Positions 33,934 through 44,775 of a stretch of DNA of 64,000 nt are shown one piece after another. The stretch comes from Calliopum simillimum (Eukaryota; Arthropoda; Insecta; Diptera; Lauxaniidae), in the NCBI GenBank assembly GCA_951812925.1, contig OX638369.1:20179329-20243328 (forward strand), in the 5' to 3' direction. The notes under the pieces were generated by a model. That model saw only the letters and a list, made by a program, of their open reading frames with translations, searched no databases and was not told the origin of the DNA. The position numbers and the translations under genes are program-made. Each line of letters starts with the position of its first letter. Position 1 is the stretch's first letter.

Positions 33934-35399
33934 TCTCTCTTTTTTTTTTTTGTATAGCTTTAAGCTTAGAAATGCCAGCAGTAAATTGCTTCGTCAGTTT
34001 GACTGCAATAACCACATAAAATTGAAACAATAAAGTGAGTTTACCCTTTAAAAATGTTCACAAATTGTAAATATCTGCAGTTTACTGTTCTCACCATTAC
34101 AGATGAAACAAACAAACGAAACAAATTCAAATGATCAAACTAAAGCTTTAAGTTATTTAAAGAATATTACCGCAAAACAAAATTTTGTTTAGTTTTTTAT
34201 TGATCGTTGCCACTGTCGCAGCAAAAAAAATATTCTTATTGTTGCTTGTCAATTTATAAACAAAAGATTCAAGTTACACTTGCATTAAAGCCATGAAGAA
34301 GTTTCGGTAAAAACTGCTGACTTCGCTTTTTTATGTGCAATGAACTTGCATTGAAAGTGTTTGTATTATTCTTTGTTTTTCTTGTTCCTGACCTATCGCA
34401 AAATTACATTAACCAAATTATTCCGCATATAAAGCTTTTAGGTATATGAACGCAAAATAAAAACAAAGCTAATGACCCAAATGAAATTTTTACTTTTTCG
34501 CTTTTTGTTATTCTTGCTTGAATTTGATATGCATAAAAGCTTTTAGTTGCTGATCGGTAGCAATGAATTTTATTCTATTTCCTCCGTGAAGGCAGAAATA
34601 GTTTTATCAAATAATTTTATTTGCACTTAAAATTTTTCGTAATCTTGCTGATCGATACGGAACTCTTGAATCACTTGAAAATAATTCTTGAGAACCCAAA
34701 ACTAAACCAGCAAGATTTCCCGGTTATGAGAACAAGACTTCAATGAAGACTTTACAAACTTCAGCCCCTTATGAAGTGGCTTTAAAATTTGTAAACTGTT
34801 CAAACAAAAGAATTGCTCTTCCTCGGCAAAGATAGCACCTTAGATTTGCCTTTAATAGCCCTTCACATAAGATTCCCAAATACTTAGTAATTAATTCTAC
34901 CAAGAACTTCTGAAATCTTACACAGAGACCACTATTAAAACCAAATTTGAATTAGCTATTGCCGATTTAAAATTTTCCGTTATTTTTCCCTAGGGCAATG
35001 GACTTAATCCAATTCACAATTCAATTTCACAATTTTCCTTTACTTTATTTTTTCCCAGACCGATTTCACGCAACTGACTTCTTACCACGGGTGGGGGAAG
35101 CCAGTTTACCGGTAAATTAAAAAAAAAAATTTTAAACTCCTATTGTAGTTATATTTTTACTATAGGAACTTGTTCAATTTTTCGCTAGATGTTACATCTA
35201 TCGAAAATCAAACGTTTTATTCGTTCCTTTTTTTTTTTTCTAATTTGTTAGATGTTACATCTACCAAATTATCGACGGATTTTCTATTTTTCCTCTTTTC
35301 GTGACACCGTACTTACCAATTAAACTGCTCTTGTTGCTGCTTTTATGTTGGCCAAATGTTGGTAATTTTTCCTGTTGTTCGCGTATTCCTGGCTCGGAA
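33934..35399 (-). other. 5' leader of the gypsy-like element
   Basis: About 1.47 kb between primer site and gag with no long frame. It is AT-rich and scattered with short inverted words such as TTTGGTAGATGTAACATCTA-type pairs near 35190-35265. It probably carries packaging and expression signals, but none can be named from sequence alone. Confidence 0.6.
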
Positions 35400-35413
35400 T
35401 ACCGGCTGCGCCA
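35400..35413 (-). other. Primer-binding site complementary to tRNA-Ser
   Basis: The + strand reads TACCGGCTGCGCCA, the 3' end of fly tRNA-Ser including CCA. On the element's strand this is TGGCGCAGCCGGTA, two bases from the 5' LTR. This is the priming class known for 17.6/297-type elements. Confidence 0.88.
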
Positions 35414-35415
35414 AA

Positions 35416-36179
35416 TGTTGTTGTTAAAATTTCCAGGGGTTATATGTAGTAGCCAAGTTGTTATATTTATTCCATAGGTGGTCTTGGTCTTCCGGTGAGA
35501 TTTCGAATCAAACACTTTATTTTCAATATTTCACTTTGACTTTTATTATTTCTAAAACAGCGGCTATTTCACCGCGCTCCAGCAATATTCTTACTCGCTA
35601 GTTAGTTAATTTACAAGACAAGACAAAACAAGACAAGAGCCCGTTCCTTAATCGAACGGTTTATTTATTAGATAATTTCCGATCGCTGGAAAAAGCTCTA
35701 AGTGTCGTGAAACGAGCTTTTCACCTCGTTTCGTACCTGAGCTTGTTTCAACCTTCGGGAGACGCTGTGAGTTTGCCTTGCTGAACACCAATTGGTTCGA
35801 TCACGTACGCGACTTCCGATTCTCAGGCTTTTGCTAGACACATTCCGTTCAGGTGTCCATAGCAAAAGCGTGTTGTTTGTGTATTTAGTAGTCTAAATTG
35901 CTTCGATTAAAATTGAAATCACACGATTTATCACGTACGCGTTCTCCGATTCCCATGCTTTTGCGGGACATATTTCATTCAGGTGTCCATAGCAAAAGCA
36001 TGTTGTTTGTGTATTTAGTGTTCTAATTTGTTTTGGTTAAAATTGAAATCACACGATTGACGATGTTGGATACATTTCATTTTGGTATCCCACGGTTTGG
36101 CTTTTAGCTGAAACTCGATCAATCGATGTGCAATCAAAAGAATGTTCTGATGCATTAGGTGCTTAGCAAACTCACAACA
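35416..36179 (-). repeat. 5' LTR of the gypsy-like element
   Basis: 764 bp. Matches the 3' LTR at every position I compared except the 10th base from its left end (T here, C at 24010). Contains the same internal 130-bp duplication with hairpins (35799-36058). The element promoter should lie here on the minus strand. Confidence 0.95.
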
Positions 36180-36318
36180 CTGTTTTAAATGAATTCTAAT
36201 GCTTTATGATGAAATTTTTATCATAAACTTATTTTTCTGACTTCAATTAAAAAAATTAGTATGACAATTATGCCTCCGAATTAAAAGAAATTTAACAGGG
36301 ACCCCAAAAAAAATTATA

Positions 36319-37622
36319 AAGGGTGTTTTTTTTAGAGGTTTGTTTTTTGAATAGAGATAAAACTGGCATTTTGTGGTCAAATCTGGCAACTCTAATGTCA
36401 TTTATGTTCAGTTTGGTTTGCCATTTTATCATGAATAGGTTGACAAAAGAACAACGCTTGCAAATCGTGCAAATTTATTTCGAAAATAATGGTTCAGTTC
36501 GCGAAGTTTACTGCATGCTCCGTCCATTTTATGGTCGACATAATCGTCCATCAGAGCAATTAATTCGGTTAACCATGGATCGTTTTCGCACTACGTTTAC
36601 TCTATGTGATAATACGCATCCGCAGAGACGTCGAACAGTGCGCACCGAAGAAACAATTGCCGCTGTAGAGCAAAATGTTGAAGAGGACCCGAATGAATCG
36701 ATTCGCCACCGTGCACAGCAATTGGAGCTTTGTCCATCAACTTTATGGAAGATTTTGCGCAAAGATCTTGGCTTGCGACCTTACAAGATCCAGCTTGTGC
36801 AAGAATTAAAGCCGCGAGACCATGCAATGCGTCATGATTTTGGTGTATGGGCCGAAAATGAGATTGATCTCGATGCTGATTTTCATCGCAAAATTTTGTT
36901 CAGTGATGAGGCTCATTTTTGGTTGAATGGCTACGTCAACAAGCAAAATTGCCGCATTTGGAGTGAAGAGAATCCACATGAGACCCTTGAGACGCCATTA
37001 CATCCACAAAAACTGACTGTTTGGTGTGCTTTATGGGCTGGTGGAGTCATTGGGCCATACTTCTTCCGAAATAATGCTGGAGAGTCAGTTACCGTTAATG
37101 GAGACCGGTATAGAGCCATGATTACCGACTATTTTGTTCCCGAATTGGATGGCATGAATGTGGATGAGTTGTGGTTCCAACAAGACGGCGCAACATGCCA
37201 CACAGCGCACGTCACATTCGATTTATTGAAGGAAACATTCGATGAGTGCATAATTTCGCGGAATGGACCTGTCAATTCGCCACCAAGATCGTGTGATTTG
37301 ACACCATTGGATTATTTTCTTTGGGGATATGTGAAGACGCTCGTTTACGCCAACAAACCAGAAACGTAAGGGGACTTGGAAGCCAACATTCGTGGCGTCA
37401 TTGCCAACATACGGCCTCATATGCTCGAAAAAGTGGTTGAAAATTGGACCTGTAGAATTGGCTTTATTCGAGCCAGCCGCGACGGTCACGTGCCCAAAGT
37501 CATATTTAAACATTAATGGCATAAAATTATCCTTCCAATAAAGCCAAATTGATGGACATTTAAACGATTTTCTTGTGTTTTATTTTAATTCGAAGTTCTA
37601 TACCTTTAAAAAAAACACCCTT
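36319..37622 (+). mobile_element. DD41D ('rosa'-type) mariner element, 1304 bp
   Basis: Terminal inverted repeats of about 21 bp: AAGGGTGTTTTTTTTAGAGGT on the left; on the right the inverted copy has one difference. TA duplication at 36317-36318 and 37623-37624. It encodes one transposase with a single premature stop. The D,D(41)D spacing is what is known for the rosa lineage described from Ceratitis; assignment rests on that spacing and general similarity. It is inserted in a family B fragment, so it is younger than that. Confidence 0.9.
36431..37516 (+). pseudogene. Mariner transposase, DD41D, one premature stop
   Basis: Best start is the ATG at 36431 (MNRLTKEQRLQIVQIYF), because the longer frame from 36323 begins inside the terminal repeat. 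An N-terminal helix-turn-helix region (about 1-120) includes SIRHRAQQL and PSTLWKIL. The catalytic acid residues are D159 in FSDEAHF, D252 in FQQDGAT and D294 in TPLDYFLWG, with 41 residues between the last two. A TAA at 37367-37369 (codon 313) interrupts the frame. The same frame then continues 48 codons to a natural-looking end at 37514-37516, with family-typical IRPHMLEKVVENW. The catalytic core is upstream of the stop, but the missing tail makes activity unlikely. Stop-codon sequencing error is an alternative. Confidence 0.88.
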
Positions 37623-38039
37623 TATTAGGATATGTTAGTGAGACCTTTTTCATACTACAATGGCCGCCAAAATCAAAAATTAGGAAAAAAAAAAAAATGA
37701 AATATCAATTTAAAAGCTCCAGAGCTTGCGAAATCCTTTTGAATTCTATAAACCAAATACATTTTTAAAAATCTCATACAGTTAGCTAAAGGTTTTTATA
37801 AAAAAAGTTTTCTCTAAAACGCAAGAGTGACCCAATCAATTTTTTTTCTAAAACAAGAAAGAAAATCACTTTTAATCCTATAACTCCTCAGGGATACATC
37901 ATAGACCCCCCCTCAGGTGCAATTTTTTGTTAGTTTGGTCTTCTTCTATCACTTTCCAAATGCATTGTTACCATATACGATATACACCCTATATAATATA
38001 CAAATTTATGATAATTTGTTTTTGAAAAATGTATTTTTA

Positions 38040-39260
38040 AGAATCCGGTTTTTTGTATGAAAACCAGTCAAACCTGTCAAATTAGAACAATTGATACATA
38101 TTTCTGTTTTTCTAGTAGAAAAATTTTCTGTCCAAAATCATAATTTTTATATGAAAATCTGTCAAATGACAGTTTTTTTTTCAGTTTTTCCTTTTTCGAT
38201 TATTGAAGAACTTTCTATCAAAAATCCTGCTTTTACATAAGAACCTTTCAAACCTATCAAAGGGTAGATTTTGAAACATTTCTCCTGTTATAATTTTTGA
38301 TCAATTTGCTTTCCAATGATAGTTTCAGAAACATTTTACCTACTGTGGATTTTAAAAAATTTCTTTTCAAAAATCCTTTTTTTTAAGAAAAACTGTCAAA
38401 TCTGTCAAATAATTTTTATTTTTGCATGTGGTTATTTCAAAATTTCCTGTCAAAAATCCTGTGTTTTATATGAAAACCTGTCAAATGATAATTTTTGATA
38501 AATTTTTATTTTGTTTTTGTAAAAAAATGTCCTGTCAATTATTCTGTGTTTTATATGAGATCCTGTCAAACCTGTCAAACCTGTCAAACCTGTCAAAAAC
38601 AGTTTTAGAAACATTTTTTGTGCTGTGGATATTAAAAAATTTCTTTTCAAAAATCCTGTGTTTTTTTTAAGAAAAACTGTTAAACCTGTCAAATAATAGT
38701 TCCCCTTGTTGCGGTTATTTAAAAATTTCCTGTTAAAAATCCTGTGTTTTATATGATGACCTGTCAAACCTGTCAAATGATAGTTTTTGAAAAATTTTTT
38801 CTTCCGTGGATATTTAAAACTTTCTTTTCAAATATCCTGCTATTTTAATAAAAGTTTTTCGTGGTGCGGTTATTTAAAAATTTCGTGCCAATAATCCTGT
38901 TTCTATATGAAAACCTGCACTTGTCGAATGATAGTTTTTGAAACATTATTTCTGCTGTCGATATTAAAAAATGAATTTTCAAAAATCCTTGTTTTTTTTA
39001 AGAAAAACTGTCAAACCTGTCAATTGAAAGTTTTTCCTGTTGTGTTTGTTTTGAAATTTCCTGCCAACAATCTTGTTTCTTAATGAAAACCTGTCAAATG
39101 ATGGTTGAAAAATTTTTCCTGCTGCTGTTTTTTTTAAGAAAACCTGTCAAACTGGTTTTTTATGTTGTGGCTATTCAAAAATTTCCTGTCAAAAATCCTG
39201 TTTTTATATAAAAACCTGTCAAATGACAGTTTAAAATTTTCGTGTCGAAAAACATGCCAA
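38040..39260. repeat. CCTGTCAAA-type degenerate satellite, about 110-bp unit
   Basis: Roughly ten units share AACCTGTCAAA(CCTGTCAAA), TTTCCTGTCAAAAATCCTG, TTTTATATGAAAACCTG and ATAGTTTTTGAAAAATTTTT. Local runs at 38563-38597 repeat CCTGTCAAA four times. Open frames on both strands (60-108 codons) are translations of the repeat. Confidence 0.8.
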
Positions 39261-41695
39261 ACGATAGCTTTTGATACATTTTCCTTGTTTTCGATCAAAA
39301 CGAAATAGACATGTAAGGTATGATAATTGCGTTGTAGTCTAATGTAGCGTTGCCAAAACATTTTTTATAACTGACAGAAAAGAAATACCTTAATTACCTA
39401 GGCGGTAATTTTCACTACATTCAGCATAAATTTCCACACATTTCCATGAGTAAAGATGTTGATTAGTCTATAATTTTATTGAATTACAATATTTAACGAA
39501 TATTCTAAAACAACCTTCATATTCCAAACGGCACCATCTGCCAAATAAAACACGAGATTTCCGCGCTAAAATGGCTGCTCATCTTGAGTGTCCCAAGCAA
39601 AGACGAGGCAACTAGACAACCGAATAATTTAAGTAACACTGAACTGCTTTTAAAAATCTAAATTTAAATAAACCATAAACACGCCATTTTCGAAAATAAA
39701 AAGCACCAATAGAAATGTACAAATGCAATCGCATTTTAGCGACAATGCACAGAAGAATCAGACAGACAAATCCACTAAATTCCATTTACGCCTGAGTCAT
39801 CGTCGAAACTCGTCGTCGTTGGGGGATTCGAAAATGTGTGTTGCAACTGAGAAACAGGAAACAACCATAGACTACTGCAACAGTAGTGCAGGCAGTCAGT
39901 TGATGCAACGCTAACCAACCAACTTCATCCTTTCAAAATGTAATTTCCTTAAGTCGTAACCTCAATGATGATGGTGATGGTGGTACTGCAGTCAAGTCAC
40001 TTAACGTAAAGTTGTGTCTTTGCATCGCTTCCACACAAATGGGACCCATGTGTGTGTGTGAAAATAACATTCTATTGCATAGTATTAGTGATTGCTGTGA
40101 AAGTGTTCGAGATGCTGCTTTTACTCCTTAATAAGGAAATTGTTTCCGCTTGCAAATTGGCAACAGTTCCGTAGTTTTCTGTTAACTCTCTAACGCCTCT
40201 ACCGCTAAGCCATTTTGCTTGTATTTTGTTGATAATCCGTTTATATGCAAATTTCTGTAGTTTGCGTTGTATCTGCTATTTAGGGTTTTAAATCTGCTGT
40301 TGTTTGCTTTTTTTCACAAGCACAAAAGTAGCACTTTTTTGAAATATATTATATTTTATCTTAAGGTCATAGTTTTGAGTGACAAAATTTCCATTTATTT
40401 TGGAAAATTATAAGACCCATTTACTGAAAAACTGATTTTATATAGACAAGAACTGCGCATTTAAGTCAAAAATCCCTTGAAGTTTTATTCAACAATTTTC
40501 CTTACAAATAAGCGCTTCTCAAACATCCAAAATTTAAATAGTTCGTTGACGTCTACGCATCATCATCATCATCATCAAGATGTAAAAAATGCGTAAAAAG
40601 ACAACAATGATACAGCATTACTCACAATTAATATAAAATTAAAATTCATAGCAGGATATTTGTTTAACCCTAAACTAAAACAATACACTCTGTCATTGAG
40701 TGCTTTAGCATTCCATTAGTATTTGAAACCCCCTCACTCAGAAAAGAAGAAATCATCATCCTTTGTCATCCATAAGCAGCAGAGACAAATGCACACCCTA
40801 CGATCCTACGCATATCTTTCAATGTCCTTTGGCTGCTGCTTAATCCCAATGGATATAACAATTAGCTCTCATAAAGCAGAGAAACCCATTAGTACAAAAC
40901 GCTCAATTAAGTTGAGCAAACTTAAGGTCACACAGAGGCTATGACGTTGGGTTTGCCACCACTTGAAGAACTGACTACTTAATGATGAAGTTTGAAAATA
41001 TTTGAAATAAAATTTACCGGAAATAACATTTAACCAAATTTATTTGAAATGTAAACTCTTCAGATCAAGGAAGTGGTTTTTTTTTTGTGGATTCAAATCG
41101 ACCTTTATGTTGCCGTATGCGGGTAAAAAATGGAGCAACAGAATGTGTAATATATGGAAAGCTTCTGGAAAGTATGTTACAGCTTTTAATCAATGCAGCC
41201 ATTCCATTCCTAGCGTAATAAGAATTGACACAACGATTTCGCTGAAATTTGGTACATGGCTTTGTTTCATGCCAAAACCTATTAAACATTTTGCGCTTTT
41301 TTTTGTGGATTTTCATGTTCAAACCATTTTTAAAAAGATATTGAATGAAGCTACTTTAGTACTAAAATTAGGATTTAAAAACATGACAATAACCGAAACT
41401 GCTTCAAAAAACTCACAAAAAGGTCTTCAACAAAGGCATTTTCCAACCGATTTTCATGTTCTGATATTTGATAATTTTTGAAAATATGCCATATCTCGAA
41501 AATTATATATAAATTAAAATTTTGCTAAAAAAAATTTTGTAGCCAATTAAAGTACCTTTTATATGACACCAATATTAATAAAATCCATTAAGGAGTTCCA
41601 AACTGATACCGGTTTTCATAAAGCTATATCCAAAACATCCGATGGCTATATCTCTGTCAGTTTTGCGAATTTCGAAAAATGGATCTAGGAAAAGT
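39261..41695. other. No gene accepted; several short frames and a CAT run
   Basis: A (CAT)n run lies at 40559-40577. A 63-codon + frame at 39723-39914 has a balanced composition but no domain or splice context. A 145-codon + frame at 41044-41481 is built from partly repeated segments ('ttttttgtggattc' at 41080 and 'tttttttgtggattttcatg' at 41299) and is probably not a gene. Confidence 0.4.
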
Positions 41696-41748
41696 TTATT
41701 TATTTATTTATTTAATTCAGTCTATGAATAAAATTCTTACAGACTAGA

Positions 41749-41870
41749 CAAAGGAACATTAAATTAACTTAAAAAGATATCACAATATATTATTTAAGGC
41801 TAGGCAGTCTAGACAAAGATGATTAAGTTAAATAAAAAAGATATCACAATACATTATTTAAAGCAGTTTT
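41749..41870 (-). repeat. Duplicated segment in the LINE 3' region
   Basis: Two ~63-base copies share CTAGACAAAG, AAAAAGATATCACAATA and ATTATTTAA(A/G)GC. Short 3' repeats of this kind can form the site read by the LINE's own reverse transcriptase. Confidence 0.6.
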
Positions 41871-42015
41871 CAAAGCATTTTTACTAATAACACTATCTAT
41901 ATTGATTTCCGAGCTAATATCATTAATAAAGCTAATTGTTCTTGCTAGAGGAGCATTTGAGGCATAATTAGTGCGCATCACATCCAAGTGAAACGGAACA
42001 TGATTCCTCAGAGAT

Positions 42016-44775
42016 CTAGAGATTAATCAGACTGAGTAAATCTGGACAGTCAACTGCCCCAGAAACAATATCATGAACAAATAAAACAGAACAAATATTT
42101 CTTCTACAATCCAAAGACTTCAAGCCAAGCAATAAACACCGAGAATTATACGGAGGCAATTCTCCAACAAAATTTAAAGATTTTAGAGCAAACCTGGTAA
42201 AAGATTTTTGGACTCTTTCAAGCCTTAACTTATGCGATTGATAGCATGGACTCCAAATAATCGCAGCATATTCTAACCTAGACCTTACCAAACTAATAAA
42301 TAACGATTTAAATGTATAAGGATCACTAAACGAAAGACTATTACGCTTAATAAACGCTAACATAGCATAAGCTTTAGGCACAACATAGTCTAAATGAGAA
42401 CGAAATGAAAAACTAGAGTCAAACACAACACCTAAGTCTTTAAACTCCGTAACGGACACAAGGTCAGTACCCGAAATTTTATAAGACGAGGGAATAAGGC
42501 TACTGGACTTGGAAAACGACATAGAACCACATTTACTTAGATTTAAAAATAAATTATTATTATTGCACCAAAAAAATAGCTTATCCAGATCATTCTGAAA
42601 TAGAACAATGTCAGCAGGGCTATTAATTTTCATAAAAATTTTAAGGTCATCTGCATACAATAAACATTTACAGTGGTCAAATAGGGACACAACATCATTA
42701 ATAAAAATAACAAACAATAACGGACCAAGGATACTACCCTGCGGCACGCCGGAGGATGCATAAAACGTAGAAGACTTCACCCCATCAAAGGCAACTACAC
42801 AACGACGGTTACACAGATACGAATTGAGCCACTTCAAAAACGTGGAACGAAAACCTAGCAATTCACATATTTTTATCAATAAGGCATGTGAAATCTTATC
42901 AAACGCCTTAGAAAAATCCGTATATACAACATCAACCTGACAACCACTAAGGAACGAAGTAATACAAAATTCACTAAACGAAACTAAATTAGTAATTGTT
43001 GATCTTCCCGGCACAAACCCATGCTGATAAGGAGAGATCATACTCTTCACAGCAAAAAAAATTTTATCTTTGACAATAGACTCAAAGAGTTTTGAAATAA
43101 CCGTTAGCTTAGAAATGGGTCTATAATTAGCAACATTGTTTTTACAACCCGACTTAAAAATGGGAGTAATATATGCAATTTTCCAAGCATCAAGAAATTT
43201 ACCCTCAGCAAGAGATTTGTTAAAAATTATTCTTAACGGATAGAGGATGTTAAAAGCAACATTTTTTATGAAAAAAGCACTAAAGCCGTCAGAATCAGCA
43301 CTAATAGAGTTTTTTAGACCATTAATACCAACCAAAACATCATTTTCCGTTAAGGAGAGAGATCCAAAGTTTAAAGATGAATCCTGACGATCCGGAACAA
43401 AAGGTTGAGGACATGGATACTCAAAGTTTGCCATAAAACATTTAGCAAAAAGACTAACAATGCCCGAGGCATCATTAGCAGTGGTATCACCAAAATACAT
43501 AGAAGACGGAATACTAGAACACCCCCTTTTCGAGTTAACATATCTCCAAAACGTTTTTGGGTCTGATTTAATACCTGTTTCAAATCCAAGGATATATAGC
43601 TTATAAAGATAAGTATTGAGGAAATTAAATTCTCTCATGTAATGCCTGTATTTATCAAAACACGCACTAGAATTAGAAGCTAAATATTTTTTATAAAATT
43701 TTGTCCTTAAATTTTTCAGTCTTTTTAAGCCCTTGGTATACCAAGGAAATTTATATAACCTATTCCTGACCTTAGGAACAAAATTATTACAGACCCTAGA
43801 GATTGAATCCTTAAAAAAATCAAAGCATTCATCAGTGTCTAACTGAACAAGAGAACTCCAATCAAAATTTGAAAGGAAATCATTTACCAGGCGAAAATTA
43901 CAACGCTTGAAATTAAAATGGAAATCACTTGAGACAGAAGAAACTGGAAGAAACTTATACATGGATAATCTAATTTCAATTGGAAAATGATGCACATTAA
44001 TATTGGATAAAGGAGCATGAGATTTAAAAACATCAAAATTTAAATTAGATGATATAAAAACTAAATCTAATAACCTATGTAATAAGTTAAAACAATTATT
44101 AATTTGATTGAGACCAAGAGACAAAAAATTATCAATAACAAACATATCAACCGCATTAGAAACATTAGTTGGAGAAAGATAATGATGATCATGAGATTCG
44201 ATCCAGTTTACTCCAGGCATATTAAAATCTCCAGTTACCATCAAGTGACTATTCGTTGTTGAAGCCACAGCAGCAACAGACGAAATGTTATCAACATGCA
44301 GCTTATAAACATCCAGCGAACTGCCGGGCGGAATGTAGGAAACAGTTACATATAAAGACTCATTTAAACCTTTTATACGAACACATAACTGATCAGCCAA
44401 CACATTATCATTAGACAGCAACACATTGGATGAGCACAGACGATGATTAACCGCAATCAGCACACCACCACCTCGACTACAACCAGTTGAATCAACATCA
44501 CGATCTTTACGGAAGACATTAAAAATATGCGGATCGAAAAACTCTTCATTAAAAAAATCCTTGTTCAACCAAGTCTCCGTGAGAATGAAGATATTAAAAT
44601 CGCACTGTGACGTTACAGCAAAAATAGCTTGAGATTTGGTCCTAAGTCCAGATACGTTTTGATAAAAAATGTTTAGCTCATCAAGATCCAATTTTTGCAG
44701 AGTCTTCACTGGTGAAAGTTCTACCAATGAGGATTTCTTCTTCCCATTTGTTGAAAATTTACAAACGGTCGACAT
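42016..44775 (-). CDS. LINE ORF2: endonuclease plus reverse transcriptase
   Basis: 919 residues. The APE-type endonuclease (about 33-270) shows N40 in FYQNVSG, E67 in LTETWL, SYIPPG at 146-151, GDFNMPG with D183/N185, and LLDLVF at 235-240. The usual final S-D-H motif reads V-H-H at 261-263, so a conserved Asp is replaced. Reverse transcriptase (about 515-790) has YTDFSKAFDKISH at 618-630, GVPQGSILGPLLF at 676-688 and the catalytic YADD at 707-710. A C-terminal region with L-E-R-V-Q-K-S-F-T-R-F follows, typical of jockey/CR1 proteins. It nicks target DNA and copies element RNA there. The frame is unbroken; endonuclease activity is doubtful because of the V-H-H change. Its start overlaps the end of ORF1 by 55 bases in another frame. 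Confidence 0.93.
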   Translation of the reverse strand: MSTVCKFSTNGKKKSSLVELSPVKTLQKLDLDELNIFYQNVSGLRTKSQAIFAVTSQCDFNIFILTETWLNKDFFNEEFFDPHIFNVFRKDRDVDSTGCSRGGGVLIAVNHRLCSSNVLLSNDNVLADQLCVRIKGLNESLYVTVSYIPPGSSLDVYKLHVDNISSVAAVASTTNSHLMVTGDFNMPGVNWIESHDHHYLSPTNVSNAVDMFVIDNFLSLGLNQINNCFNLLHRLLDLVFISSNLNFDVFKSHAPLSNINVHHFPIEIRLSMYKFLPVSSVSSDFHFNFKRCNFRLVNDFLSNFDWSSLVQLDTDECFDFFKDSISRVCNNFVPKVRNRLYKFPWYTKGLKRLKNLRTKFYKKYLASNSSACFDKYRHYMREFNFLNTYLYKLYILGFETGIKSDPKTFWRYVNSKRGCSSIPSSMYFGDTTANDASGIVSLFAKCFMANFEYPCPQPFVPDRQDSSLNFGSLSLTENDVLVGINGLKNSISADSDGFSAFFIKNVAFNILYPLRIIFNKSLAEGKFLDAWKIAYITPIFKSGCKNNVANYRPISKLTVISKLFESIVKDKIFFAVKSMISPYQHGFVPGRSTITNLVSFSEFCITSFLSGCQVDVVYTDFSKAFDKISHALLIKICELLGFRSTFLKWLNSYLCNRRCVVAFDGVKSSTFYASSGVPQGSILGPLLFVIFINDVVSLFDHCKCLLYADDLKIFMKINSPADIVLFQNDLDKLFFWCNNNNLFLNLSKCGSMSFSKSSSLIPSSYKISGTDLVSVTEFKDLGVVFDSSFSFRSHLDYVVPKAYAMLAFIKRNSLSFSDPYTFKSLFISLVRSRLEYAAIIWSPCYQSHKLRLERVQKSFTRFALKSLNFVGELPPYNSRCLLLGLKSLDCRRNICSVLFVHDIVSGAVDCPDLLSLINL

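Larger units (their letters stand above)
24001..36179 (-). mobile_element. Complete Ty3/gypsy LTR retrotransposon, minus strand, about 12.2 kb
   Basis: Two 764-bp LTRs bound the element, with CTGT duplicated outside them (23997-24000 and 36180-36183). On the minus strand the order is 5' LTR, tRNA-Ser primer site, ~1.5-kb leader, gag, pol (protease, reverse transcriptase, RNase H, integrase), a ~4.2-kb non-coding stretch, polypurine tract and 3' LTR. The two LTRs differ at about one position on reading, so insertion is recent. The tRNA-Ser primer site and four-base duplication match what is known of 17.6/297/Tom-type insect gypsy elements. No env frame was found. Its size comes largely from the long region after pol. 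Confidence 0.93.
36184..37992. repeat. Fragment of the family B foldback, split by a mariner
   Basis: Bases 36260-36316 ('ccgaattaaaagaaatttaac') and 37640-37992 match the right arm of the large foldback at 56.16-56.38 and 60.42-60.87 kb. Shared landmarks are ATGGCCGCCAAA, CTTGCGAAATCCTTTT, AGTTTTCTCTAAAACG and 'cttcttctatcac', ending near 'gatatacaccct'. The mariner at 36319-37622 sits inside it. The other arm is missing or lies beyond the gypsy-like insertion. Confidence 0.6.

Noticed and set aside
38040..39260. CRISPR-like spaced repeats
   Set aside because: Units are diverged throughout, with no unique spacers of constant length, in eukaryotic DNA.
39723..39914. 63-codon + frame with balanced composition
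   Set aside because: No splice context, no domain, no repeat of the pattern; cannot be separated from chance.
41044..41481. 145-codon + frame
   Set aside because: Made of internally related non-coding segments and long T runs; no recognisable domain.
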